Shown piece after piece: positions 1 through 7,516 of a DNA stretch of 64,000 nt (its first letter is position 1; each line of letters opens with the position of its first letter). Below the pieces are notes generated by a model. It did no database searches. It had not been told where the DNA came from and saw only the letters and a program-made list of their open reading frames with translations. The translations under genes and the position numbers were made by a program. This DNA is from Candidatus Kirkpatrickella diaphorinae (GTDB lineage Bacteria > Pseudomonadota > Alphaproteobacteria > Acetobacterales > Acetobacteraceae), in NCBI RefSeq assembly GCF_025736875.1, contig NZ_CP107052.1:856001-920000 (forward strand), written 5' to 3'.

Positions 1-210
1 TGCCGGGCACAAAACGATACTGCTTTCGGCAATATCCCTGTTTACACGGCCGGGGCGCTTTTTAAAGGTGATTACTACCTGATTGACGTTAAAGGACAGG
101 AGATCAGCGTCTCCGCCTTCAACGGTAAAACAGGGATGCCCGATCTGGTGAGAGATCTGGGTGTGATTGGCAGCGATACCGATTTTTCGAGCACATGCAG
201 TAATTTATGA
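1..210 (+). CDS. C-terminal fragment of an unidentified protein, cut by the window edge
   Basis: Reading frame 1 is open from the first base to a TGA at 208-210 and gives the last 69 residues of a protein that starts outside the window. The piece contains the stretch TAGALFKGDYYLIDVKG, alternating hydrophobic and charged residues as in a beta sandwich, and ends in STCSNL. The tail resembles the last strands of some calcineurin-like phosphoesterases, but no catalytic motif is inside the window, so I assign no function. It converges with the cytochrome c gene on the other strand. Confidence 0.6.
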   Translation, partial: CRAQNDTAFGNIPVYTAGALFKGDYYLIDVKGQEISVSAFNGKTGMPDLVRDLGVIGSDTDFSSTCSNL

Positions 211-247
211 GTTTAATTCCCTCTTCCTGCAAAGGAGGGCGGAGTTC

Positions 248-299
248 TTCGCGTCGAACTGACAAAAGATCCGTTTCGTCCTCGGCGCTTCGACGCGAA
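248..299. repeat. 11-base perfect inverted repeat between convergent genes
   Basis: TTCGCGTCGAA at 248-258 is repeated as its exact complement TTCGACGCGAA at 289-299, with a 30-base spacer. It lies between the end of the partial gene (210) and the end of the cytochrome c gene (325), where a two-way transcription stop is expected. Neither side has a T-run, so it is not a canonical Rho-independent terminator. A long-loop hairpin or a protein-binding site are both possible. Confidence 0.5.
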
Positions 300-324
300 A
301 ACACGGAGTGGGGCATGGTCGACG

Positions 325-1800
325 TCACGCATCTGGCGGCAAGCTCATTTCAGCTTCAGCGAATTTCCGCTGGCGGGCGCGCCGCTCCAGCCAGGCCAGA
401 GCCGCAACGCCTGCCGCCGCCAATCCACCGGAGCCGGAAATCCCGCCCAGGCGCATGAACATCGTCATCAGCAATGGACGATCATCACCCCTTCGGAATT
501 TGTCAACATCGGCTGCCGAGACGGAAAGCGCCGCATTGCCGAAACGTTGCAGCACATAATTACTGACCGCCGCGACCTGCGCATCTGATAACTCATCCGC
601 AAAATGGGGCATGGACACAATATGCCCATCCACCTCGCGATGCACACCGGTCAGGATGCTCATCACAAGGTTACGCGGCGTTATCCCGCCTGTCGCCGTG
701 TTTGCAAATAATGAAGGGTAGAATTGATCCCGCGTGCCAGCGCCGTTCAGTTGATGGCAAGAGGCGCACGCCCCGATAAAAATCTGCTCACCATTGAGGG
801 AAGAATTATCGGAAAGCGCCCCTGCGGCCCGCGAGGCCCCAAGATGCAGGGCCTCGAATGTCAGTTCCTGCCGGGGATGCCGTGCGAAAGCCGGCTCCCT
901 TTGGCCTGCATCCCGAAGGGGCGGGACAGTCTTCAGGTAACGGACGATGCCGTAGAGATCATCGTCAGAAAGATGGCTCAAGCCGTGTTCAATCGCTTCC
1001 GCCATGCCGCCGGACGCCTGCGCCTTACCGTGCACAGCCCCCGTTTTGAGAAATGTAAAAAGCTCATCATCTCGCCACGCCCCGATGCCGCTGATTTCAT
1101 CTGACGTGATATTCGGCGCGTACCAGCCGCCGACAACCGCCCCGCCAAGATAGCGACGCTTATCTTCGCCAAGGAGGCTGTTGCGCGGTGAATGGCAGGC
1201 GGAACAATGTCCCATGACATCGACGAGATACCGCCCACGCGCAACACTGCCGGGTTGGTCACGCGCATCATCGACCGGGCGCCCGCGCGCGAAAAGCCAG
1301 TTCCACCCGGCCATGAGGGAGCGGACATTAAAGGGAAAGGGAAGCCGTGTTTCAACCGTTGGCGCGGCATCAATGGCAGTGACGTTATTCTTCAGATAAG
1401 TGAACAGCGCGTGCACATCCTGGTCGCTCATCCCGGCATAGGATGTATAGGGCATGGCGGGGTAAAGATGCCCGTGTGGCGACACGCCATGACGGATGGC
1501 TTTAGCAAAGGCGGCTTCATCCCATCCGCCAATGCCGAAAGTTTTTGAAGGTGTGATGTTCGGCGCGATAATGGCGCCGAGAGGGGAATGGATGGCTTTG
1601 CCACCCGCATAGGGCGTACCATCAGGCCCGATATGACAGGCTTCACAATCCGCCTCGCGCGCAATGTACGCACCGCGCGCCATAAGGGCCTGGTGGTCCG
1701 TACCGGCCGACGCCGCAGCGGCGATGAGCGGCGCACATGCGACAACACCCGAGATCAGGCGGGAAAGGGCATTCACCCCGATAAGCCGGAGAGATCTCAT
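325..1800 (-). CDS. Triheme cytochrome c subunit of a membrane-bound dehydrogenase
   Basis: This 491-residue protein carries electrons from a periplasmic dehydrogenase to ubiquinone. Three CxxCH haem-attachment motifs are visible: CEACH near residue 52, CSACH near 199 and CASCH near 345, matching the three-domain subunit C of fructose, sorbitol, gluconate and alcohol dehydrogenases of acetic acid bacteria. An N-terminal hydrophobic signal (about residues 10-32) and a C-terminal hydrophobic stretch near 455-475 followed by basic residues suggest export and membrane anchoring. It starts 8 bases after the small-subunit gene and must be co-transcribed with it. The catalytic large subunit that normally belongs to this operon is not beside it. 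The substrate is therefore unknown. Confidence 0.9.
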   Translation of the reverse strand: MRSLRLIGVNALSRLISGVVACAPLIAAAASAGTDHQALMARGAYIAREADCEACHIGPDGTPYAGGKAIHSPLGAIIAPNITPSKTFGIGGWDEAAFAKAIRHGVSPHGHLYPAMPYTSYAGMSDQDVHALFTYLKNNVTAIDAAPTVETRLPFPFNVRSLMAGWNWLFARGRPVDDARDQPGSVARGRYLVDVMGHCSACHSPRNSLLGEDKRRYLGGAVVGGWYAPNITSDEISGIGAWRDDELFTFLKTGAVHGKAQASGGMAEAIEHGLSHLSDDDLYGIVRYLKTVPPLRDAGQREPAFARHPRQELTFEALHLGASRAAGALSDNSSLNGEQIFIGACASCHQLNGAGTRDQFYPSLFANTATGGITPRNLVMSILTGVHREVDGHIVSMPHFADELSDAQVAAVSNYVLQRFGNAALSVSAADVDKFRRGDDRPLLMTMFMRLGGISGSGGLAAAGVAALAWLERRARQRKFAEAEMSLPPDA

Positions 1801-1808
1801 CTCAAATA

Positions 1809-2315
1809 TCAGTCCTGCCCGATCGTTGCGGGTGGTTCCACCCAGTAATTTGTTTTTCCACGGGCGTAAGACGGTATGACGGTCGCATCGATTGTTGATC
1901 GATACATGAGCGCATTTTCATAGGCGACAAATTGCGCATCATCTTCCGTGCAGTCCGATCGGGGCCCGCCTGTATAGCCGAGATAAAAGGCTGAGATGAT
2001 CGCCTTGGCTACTTCCGACGCTTCAGGATAAGCCGCAGCAAATTCCTCCCAATGAGACATCAGGGGCCGGGCGAAATCCTGCGCAGCGCGTTCAAGGTGC
2101 AGAAACCTGTCTTCAAACCGGGCATCCACCTTACAGAGTGCCTTGTAACAGCGGGATGCAAGATGCGGATCAAGCTTTTCCTGACCCGTCAATTGCGCGG
2201 AAATCCGGGCAAATCCGGACTTACCGAAGGCGGGGGCAATGTCCTGCAGCGGGGGCGTATCCACCATGGCCCGGCCGCCCCGCGAGATTTTTCTTTTAAA
2301 AAGCGACAGACTCAT
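1809..2315 (-). CDS. Small subunit of a FAD-dependent sorbitol/fructose dehydrogenase
   Basis: The 168-residue product matches the small subunit of three-part membrane dehydrogenases (FAD-SLDH family). The C-terminal pattern ENALMYRSTIDATVIPSYA, then NYWVEPP, parallels the FdhS sequence as I remember it (EKALMYQ, VVVIPTYAH, NYWVSEP). In known systems this subunit carries the twin-arginine signal that exports the catalytic subunit. Here the N-terminus (MSLSLFKRKISRGG, then a polar stretch) has neither an RR pair nor a hydrophobic core, and the upstream frame offers none before a stop. An AGGG lies 9 bases before the ATG. The cytochrome c gene follows, but no large subunit. Confidence 0.8.
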   Translation of the reverse strand: MSLSLFKRKISRGGRAMVDTPPLQDIAPAFGKSGFARISAQLTGQEKLDPHLASRCYKALCKVDARFEDRFLHLERAAQDFARPLMSHWEEFAAAYPEASEVAKAIISAFYLGYTGGPRSDCTEDDAQFVAYENALMYRSTIDATVIPSYARGKTNYWVEPPATIGQD

Positions 2316-2409
2316 GGGCGTGACCCTGTTTGCGGTCAGAACGCCGACCGCTCGGTCGACCGAATGGTTGGATCACGACGCATCCATCTGACCCTGGGAC
2401 GCATCGGCG

Positions 2410-2437
2410 AAGCGCCTGGCCTTTACGCCAGGCGCTT
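2410..2437 (-). terminator. GC-rich hairpin just after the sugar permease gene
   Basis: AAGCGCCTGGC (2410-2420) pairs perfectly with GCCAGGCGCTT (2427-2437) around a 6-base loop, 10 bases past the permease stop codon. No T-run follows on the minus strand, so it may end transcription weakly or protect the transcript end. Confidence 0.45.
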
Positions 2438-2446
2438 CAGCTCAAC

Positions 2447-3883
2447 TTAACGCACGGACGCTGGCGCAACCTGAAGCATGGTGTCCTCGATTTTCTCCAG
2501 CGAGACACCTCGCGTTTCAGGTACGAAGCGCAAGACGAACCATGTGGAGAGAAGCCCTAATATGGCGAAGAGCCACATGGAAAACGCACCGTGGAAATGT
2601 TCGGTCAGATATTTATTTTCATTCATCATCGGGAAAAACTGACTGACAAAGAAATTGCCGACCCAGTTTGACGCGACCGCGATGCTCATCCCGATGGAGC
2701 GGAAACGATTAGGGAAGACCTCGGAGACAAGCACCCACGTGATCGGCCCCCATGAGCACCCGAAAGTGAACATGAAGAGTATCATGCCCGCGAGCGCACC
2801 ATACCCTTGCGTCTGATGATAAAGCGCCATGGAAACGAGGATGAGGCTCGCCACCATGCAGAGCGCACCATATTTCAGGAGGAACCGACGTCCCTTGAAA
2901 TCAATCAGCCATGCACCCACGACACTGCCCAGAAGCAGGGCCACACCAATCCACACTGTCTGGAAAAGCGCCGACTGCATTGAGCCCCCGACACCGTGCA
3001 GCACCATCGGCGCATAATACATCATCACATTAATGCCCGTGAATTGCTGCAGGGCGGCGATCATGGAGGCGACAAAGATGATCCACATCGCGCGGCGGTC
3101 TCTAAAGACGGTGCTAAGGCGGAAGGAAGCCTGATTTTCCACCAGCTTCAGAGAATCCTTGATCTCCGCCATCAGATTCCGGGCATGTTGCGCGTTTGAA
3201 ATACGCGACAAAGTTTTCAAAGCCAGATCATCCCGGCCTTTAAGCGCATGCCAGCGCGGTGATTCAGGGATGGTGAAAACCGTCAGGCAGAAAATAATGC
3301 ACGGAACAATTTCCGACGCGAACATCCAGCGCCATCCCATATGATTGAGCCAGTGCTGCGTCGCGTTCGCCGCAATCATGTAATTGACGATAAAGACAAT
3401 GACCTGACCGAACACGATGGCAAATTGCTCCATCGACAGCGCGCGCCCCCGCATGTCTTTCGGCGAGACCTCAGACATATACATTGGCGAGACCATCGAC
3501 GCCGCCCCGACAGCGATGCCACCCAACATCCGGAATATGACGAAAAAGCTGAAGCTTGGCGCGATGGCCGTCCCGACCGACTGCACTGAAAACAGAATGG
3601 CGCAGACAAACAGCGTCATGCGCCGCCCCCAACGATCCGCCAGCCATCCTGACAGGAGGGCCCCGATGATACAGCCAATGACGACGTTGGACACCGCCCA
3701 CCCGGTTTGCGCCGGAGAGAGATGGAAGAAATTCTGTAAGGGCGTGATGGCACCGGCAATGACGGACGTGTCATATCCGAACAAAATGCCCCCCAGCGCC
3801 GCCACAGCGCATATGCGGATGACATAGGCCGCATCATGTCGCGGCGCGTTAACAAAAACGATGTCTTTGATCGCAGTTTTCAT
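2447..3883 (-). CDS. MFS sugar-proton symporter (sugar porter family)
   Basis: A 478-residue, 12-helix permease of the XylE/GalP type that would import a hexose or pentose with a proton. Family signatures are in place: GGILFGYDTSVIAGA in helix 1 (31-45), LADRWGRR after helix 2 (81-88), PESPRWH near 206-212, QQFTGINVMMYYAP in helix 7, and PETRGVSLEKIE near 455. A GGAGA ribosome-binding site 7 bases before the ATG supports this start. The sugar cannot be read from the sequence. It is divergent from the Gfo/Idh/MocA gene across a 624-base gap. A hairpin follows its stop codon. Confidence 0.9.
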   Translation of the reverse strand: MKTAIKDIVFVNAPRHDAAYVIRICAVAALGGILFGYDTSVIAGAITPLQNFFHLSPAQTGWAVSNVVIGCIIGALLSGWLADRWGRRMTLFVCAILFSVQSVGTAIAPSFSFFVIFRMLGGIAVGAASMVSPMYMSEVSPKDMRGRALSMEQFAIVFGQVIVFIVNYMIAANATQHWLNHMGWRWMFASEIVPCIIFCLTVFTIPESPRWHALKGRDDLALKTLSRISNAQHARNLMAEIKDSLKLVENQASFRLSTVFRDRRAMWIIFVASMIAALQQFTGINVMMYYAPMVLHGVGGSMQSALFQTVWIGVALLLGSVVGAWLIDFKGRRFLLKYGALCMVASLILVSMALYHQTQGYGALAGMILFMFTFGCSWGPITWVLVSEVFPNRFRSIGMSIAVASNWVGNFFVSQFFPMMNENKYLTEHFHGAFSMWLFAILGLLSTWFVLRFVPETRGVSLEKIEDTMLQVAPASVR

Positions 3884-4507
3884 TTCATGTCTCCGACCGC
3901 GTCATACGCGCAGTATTTACGGCTTGGTTTGACGTTGCACAGGCAGGCCTGACGTGCGCGGGCTTCGATTGCCCCTATTGATGCATTGGCGCGATGTGCC
4001 TGCCGACATGGCTGAACTCTGGCGCGCGCGTATCCAGACGGACAAATTCACCGCTTCGTCATGACTTTGCGGCATCACACGCGGCCTGACACGGCCCTGC
4101 GGCGCGACATCGCTTTCCACCAAGTGATCAAGATGACCCACCCGAGCTCTCCTAAGGTTGAACGAATCCATTCGGATAGAATGATTCGTTCCTTCATTAA
4201 CCTAAGTTTGGAACAAAATTTCTGCCCTAAGCAACAGAAAAGAACATTTTAATCTGTTATTATTTCTTTTTTTATGTGATAAACGTGGGTGAAGCGTTTC
4301 ATTTAATGACAGTCGCGCTTGACGCGGCCCTCATTTCCGCGCCATCAACATCTTTAAAGGCGTCGCAAAGCCTGCCAGGGAAGGGTTTTGCACGCAAGGA
4401 CATGACAGAAGCGGCTTCAAAGCGCGCATGATGTGATGTTTTTATGGATTTCCAGCGCATAAAATTTTTTGGCCTGTCATTGTCATAACCAAAAGGAAGA
4501 CGCCGCC
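3884..4507. other. 624-base divergent intergenic region
   Basis: This gap separates the sugar permease (minus strand) from the Gfo/Idh/MocA gene (plus strand) and must hold both promoters. It contains a strong imperfect palindrome at 4160-4191 and a very AT-rich stretch at about 4190-4290. I could not settle on credible -35/-10 pairs. Short open frames such as 3981-4064 look protein-like for a few residues but have no support; a decayed gene is possible. Confidence 0.5.
4160..4191. promoter_or_regulatory. Imperfect 13-base palindrome, candidate operator
   Basis: GAACGAATCCATTC (4160-4173) pairs with GAATGATTCGTTC (4179-4191) with one bulged C and a 5-base centre. No T-run follows on either strand, so termination is unlikely. 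Its place in the divergent region next to AT-rich DNA suits a dimeric repressor or activator site. No transcription factor is encoded nearby. Confidence 0.5.
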
Positions 4508-5605
4508 ATGCCTGAAATTTCCCTGGAACCGCTTAAAATTGGCGTCATTGGTTTCGGTTATGTCGGACGGGTTTTTCATCTGCCTTACATCCAGGCGACG
4601 GAGGGCCTCGCGCTTCACGCCATTTGTTCCTCCCGAGGGGATGAAGTTCGGAAATCCTATCCCGGCGTCAAGATCTTCGATGACGCCAAAGCCATGTGCG
4701 CTGACGACGCGCTCGATGTCGTCGTGATCGCCTCTCCCAACGAGACACACCGCCCCTTTGCCGAGATGGCGCTGCGCGCTGGCAAACATGTTGTCATTGA
4801 TAAACCGTTCACGACAAATCTCCGGGATGCGGAGGCCGTTCTTCAAATGGCGCGGGCGGCAGGCAAGCATGTCATTATCTTCCAGAATCGCCGTTGGGAC
4901 AGTGATTTCCTCGCCATTTCAGATGTTGTCCGATCCGGCGTGCTGGGCCCCATCCGACATGTTGAATCAGCCTTTGATGTGTTTGAACCGGCCGTCTCGG
5001 ATAATTGGCGTTTTGCGAAGGGAGAGGGCACGGGGAGGTGGTTTGATCTGGCGCCTCATCTGGTGGATCAGGCCCTTCTACTCTTCGGCGCGCCAGAACG
5101 TGTGACGGCGGACATCCAGTGTCTGAGGGCTGAGGCAGGTGCGGATGACTGGTTCATGGTGACACTGCATTACCGACAGCTCAATGTCGTTCTACGCGGT
5201 TCCATGCTGGCGCGCTTCCCCGCCCCGCGTTTTGTCATTCAAGGCATGAAAGGCGGTGCCGTCAAGAAGGGGTTGGATATCCAGGAAGCCCAGCTTGTGC
5301 GGCAGATCTCCCCATCTGATGACGCGTTCGGGGTGGACCCTGACCCGCTCCGGCTGCGTCATCAGGATGGAAGCACTCAGGACATGCCCGCCCCGCGCGG
5401 TTGTCATCGCCAGTTTTACGCCCTCCTTGTCGCGACATTGAATCAGAAAAGCCCGCTTTTCATCACTGAAGATCAGATGCTGGCTGTGATGCACATCATC
5501 GAAATCGCGGCCCGCGCAGCGTGGGAGGGCCATACCCTCAAGCTCGCGCTCCCGGAAGCGACATGCCGACATCTGCAGTCAAATTCCATCTATGAAAATG
5601 CCTGA
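4508..5605 (+). CDS. Gfo/Idh/MocA family NAD(P)-dependent oxidoreductase
   Basis: A 365-residue cytoplasmic dehydrogenase that probably oxidises or reduces a sugar, inositol or sugar derivative. The Rossmann motif GFGYVG is at residues 15-20, the family EKP-like motif appears as DKP at 98-100, and NRRWDSD near 130 matches the YdgJ (scyllo-inositol dehydrogenase) branch. I start it at 4508 because AAGGAAG lies 8 bases upstream; an in-frame start at 4469 would add 13 residues with no support. The substrate is not known. It may act with the adjacent permeases, but that is inference from position only. Confidence 0.85.
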   Translation: MPEISLEPLKIGVIGFGYVGRVFHLPYIQATEGLALHAICSSRGDEVRKSYPGVKIFDDAKAMCADDALDVVVIASPNETHRPFAEMALRAGKHVVIDKPFTTNLRDAEAVLQMARAAGKHVIIFQNRRWDSDFLAISDVVRSGVLGPIRHVESAFDVFEPAVSDNWRFAKGEGTGRWFDLAPHLVDQALLLFGAPERVTADIQCLRAEAGADDWFMVTLHYRQLNVVLRGSMLARFPAPRFVIQGMKGGAVKKGLDIQEAQLVRQISPSDDAFGVDPDPLRLRHQDGSTQDMPAPRGCHRQFYALLVATLNQKSPLFITEDQMLAVMHIIEIAARAAWEGHTLKLALPEATCRHLQSNSIYENA

Positions 5606-5748
5606 TGCCCGGTTCAAAGCAACTTCACCTCCCGATGCGATCGCGGAGGGCAAGTGGCAATTCACCATAAAATCATATCAAGATAACATATTTCGCGTTA
5701 TTTTTAATCGTTACTATTTCCATTTTAATTTAATTTTTGTTAAGCACG

Positions 5749-5763
5749 GCCGTTAACAACGGC
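5749..5763. promoter_or_regulatory. Palindrome upstream of the polyol permease
   Basis: GCCGTT (5749-5754) and AACGGC (5758-5763) form a perfect inverted repeat around AAC, 44 bases before the permease ATG and just after a very AT-rich promoter-like stretch. It could be an operator for sugar-alcohol control. No matching regulator gene is seen in the window. Confidence 0.4.
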
Positions 5764-5807
5764 TTTACAGCTTATTTGCGAGACCATTTTACACAGGAGC
5801 ACCCTAT

Positions 5808-7106
5808 ATGGCGGGCGGAACCGTCATACCGGATTCAGCGAAACTAGAGGTCGTAAAGGAGACAGTCCCTGATACGGCCTTCGGACGTTTCCTCTCCTGG
5901 ATCGGCATCCCTCCCGTTATGTTCTGGGGTTATGTCGGCGTCCTTCTTTTCATGATTGGTGACGGCGTTGAGAGTGGCTATCTGTCACCTTACCTCGTCG
6001 GCCAGGGCTTCAAAGAGACAGACGTCGCCCTGTTATTCACGATTTACGGCGTGACAGCAGCGCTCTCCTCATGGCTTTCCGGCGCATTGTCTGAGCTTTG
6101 GGGCTCACGCACGGTCATGATTGTCGGCTTGCTGATCTGGACGATCTTTCAGGTCGGGTTCCTTTCCTATGGTTTGCCGTCAAAATCTTTCTCTCTGATC
6201 GCCCTGTTTTATGGCATCAGGGGCTTTGGCTACCCGCTTTTCGCCTTCGGCTTCCTCGTTTGGGTCGTGCATACGGCACCGGCCAGTAAGCTGGGCTCTG
6301 CCGCAGGATGGTTCTGGTTCTGCTTCACGGCTGGTCTGCCGACGCTGGGCTCCACACTTGCCAGCATCTTTCTGCCCATCATGGGTTCCTATTACACATT
6401 GTGGCTGGCGCTGGGCATCGTCGTCATTGGCGGGTCACTCGCGCTTTACGGCATTCGTGGCGCCAAGGCCAACCGCAACACAAACGACCCCAATGCATTG
6501 CGCACGCTTTTCTCGGCACTTTCCATCGCGTGGGAGCGGCCGAAAGTCGGGATCGGCTGTATTGTTCGTGCCATCGACACATCTGCGGAATTCGGGCTCC
6601 TGGTCTTCATGCCGCTCTATTTCCGTGAGCTGAACTTCACGACGTCGCAATGGCTTGCCGTGCTTCAGGCCATCTTTATGAGTAACGTGTTCTTCAACCT
6701 GATTTTTGGCATTTGCAGTGACCGTATCAGCTGGCGTGGCACGGTGATGGTGATGGGCGGGCTCGGCTCAACCATTACAACGATGGTGTTTTTCTATGCG
6801 CCGACACTCCTCGGCCCGGAACATCTTTATATCGTCATGGCAGCGGGTGCGCTTTACGGTGCAACATTGGCAGCTTACGTGCCCTTGACGGCGCTGATGC
6901 CTTACCTCGCACCTGAGAATAAAGCGGCGGCCATGTCCCTGCTCAATCTCGGTGCCGGGGCCAGTGTCTGGATCGGCCCAGCAATTGTGTTCCTTTTCAT
7001 TGACCGCGTCGGTGTCAAAGGTGTCATGATGATTTACGCCGCGATTTACTTCTCAAGCGCCATCATGACCTATTTCCTGAGAATGGACCCGGAAGTGGAA
7101 GCCTAA
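5808..7106 (+). CDS. MFS polyol permease (RbtT/DalT/CsbX type)
   Basis: A 432-residue, 12-helix transporter most like ribitol and D-arabinitol permeases. Recognisable family segments are IRGFGYPLFAFGFLVWVV (about residues 140-160) and GSAAGWFWFCFTAGLPTLGS (about 163-185). It would bring a pentitol or related sugar alcohol into the cytoplasm. The ATG at 5808 has an AGGAG site upstream (ACACAGGAGCACCCTAT). It is a single transcription unit: a long AT-rich leader with a palindrome precedes it and a strong terminator follows at 7202. An SDR dehydrogenase at 13857 could act on the imported polyol, but the link is only inferred. Confidence 0.88.
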   Translation: MAGGTVIPDSAKLEVVKETVPDTAFGRFLSWIGIPPVMFWGYVGVLLFMIGDGVESGYLSPYLVGQGFKETDVALLFTIYGVTAALSSWLSGALSELWGSRTVMIVGLLIWTIFQVGFLSYGLPSKSFSLIALFYGIRGFGYPLFAFGFLVWVVHTAPASKLGSAAGWFWFCFTAGLPTLGSTLASIFLPIMGSYYTLWLALGIVVIGGSLALYGIRGAKANRNTNDPNALRTLFSALSIAWERPKVGIGCIVRAIDTSAEFGLLVFMPLYFRELNFTTSQWLAVLQAIFMSNVFFNLIFGICSDRISWRGTVMVMGGLGSTITTMVFFYAPTLLGPEHLYIVMAAGALYGATLAAYVPLTALMPYLAPENKAAAMSLLNLGAGASVWIGPAIVFLFIDRVGVKGVMMIYAAIYFSSAIMTYFLRMDPEVEA

Positions 7107-7516
7107 ATCAAGCGCAGCCGGGAAGGTGTGCGTTCGGTCGAAGGTAAAATCGAATCTGACATGCATATATAATATTCGTGTGAGATTGAGAGATTGATCA
7201 AGGCGTCACTTCGGTGACGCCTTTTTCTTGTGCCGCATAGATCGATATGACGAAATCTTGATCCACCTGTCTTTCATGGTGAAACGACCCTTTCGGCACG
7301 GCTGACCACGCTGTACCCGTGAGGAAATCCGCCCCGTGACTTCTCTCATCATGCGTGGAATTTTGGAAACCAAACCAAATCCATTTTCGTTCGAAAATCT
7401 TAGGGTTCCTGTCTGTCGCACCTTCAGCCGTCGGGTAGGAAATGGCCGTCACTTCCGTCATTTTCAAAGGTGGATGATGACCGCGTTGAAAATCCGGATA
7501 GAAGAGGGTCTTCCCG
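7107..7516. other. 410-base gap between polyol permease and TPP enzyme
   Basis: The first part holds the permease terminator (7202-7226). The rest should contain the promoter for the thiamine-diphosphate enzyme cluster, but I see no convincing promoter hexamers. An 89-residue minus-strand frame at 7198-7467 ends inside the terminator stem and lacks a ribosome-binding site, so I do not call it. Confidence 0.5.
7202..7226 (+). terminator. Rho-independent terminator with a TTCG loop
   Basis: GGCGTCAC (7202-7209) and GTGACGCC (7214-7221) form a perfect 8-base stem around the very stable TTCG tetraloop, followed directly by TTTTT (7222-7226). It ends the polyol permease transcript about 100 bases after the stop codon. 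Confidence 0.9.

Noticed and set aside
3981-4064. Short plus-strand frame with protein-like composition (RDVPADMAELWRARIQ) in the divergent gap
   Set aside because: Only 27 codons, no ribosome-binding site, and the frame upstream soon hits a stop; at most a gene remnant.
7198-7467. 89-codon minus-strand frame with a somewhat protein-like, cupin-like ending
   Set aside because: It ends within the stem of a clear plus-strand terminator, starts at TTG with no ribosome-binding site, and matches no family I can name.
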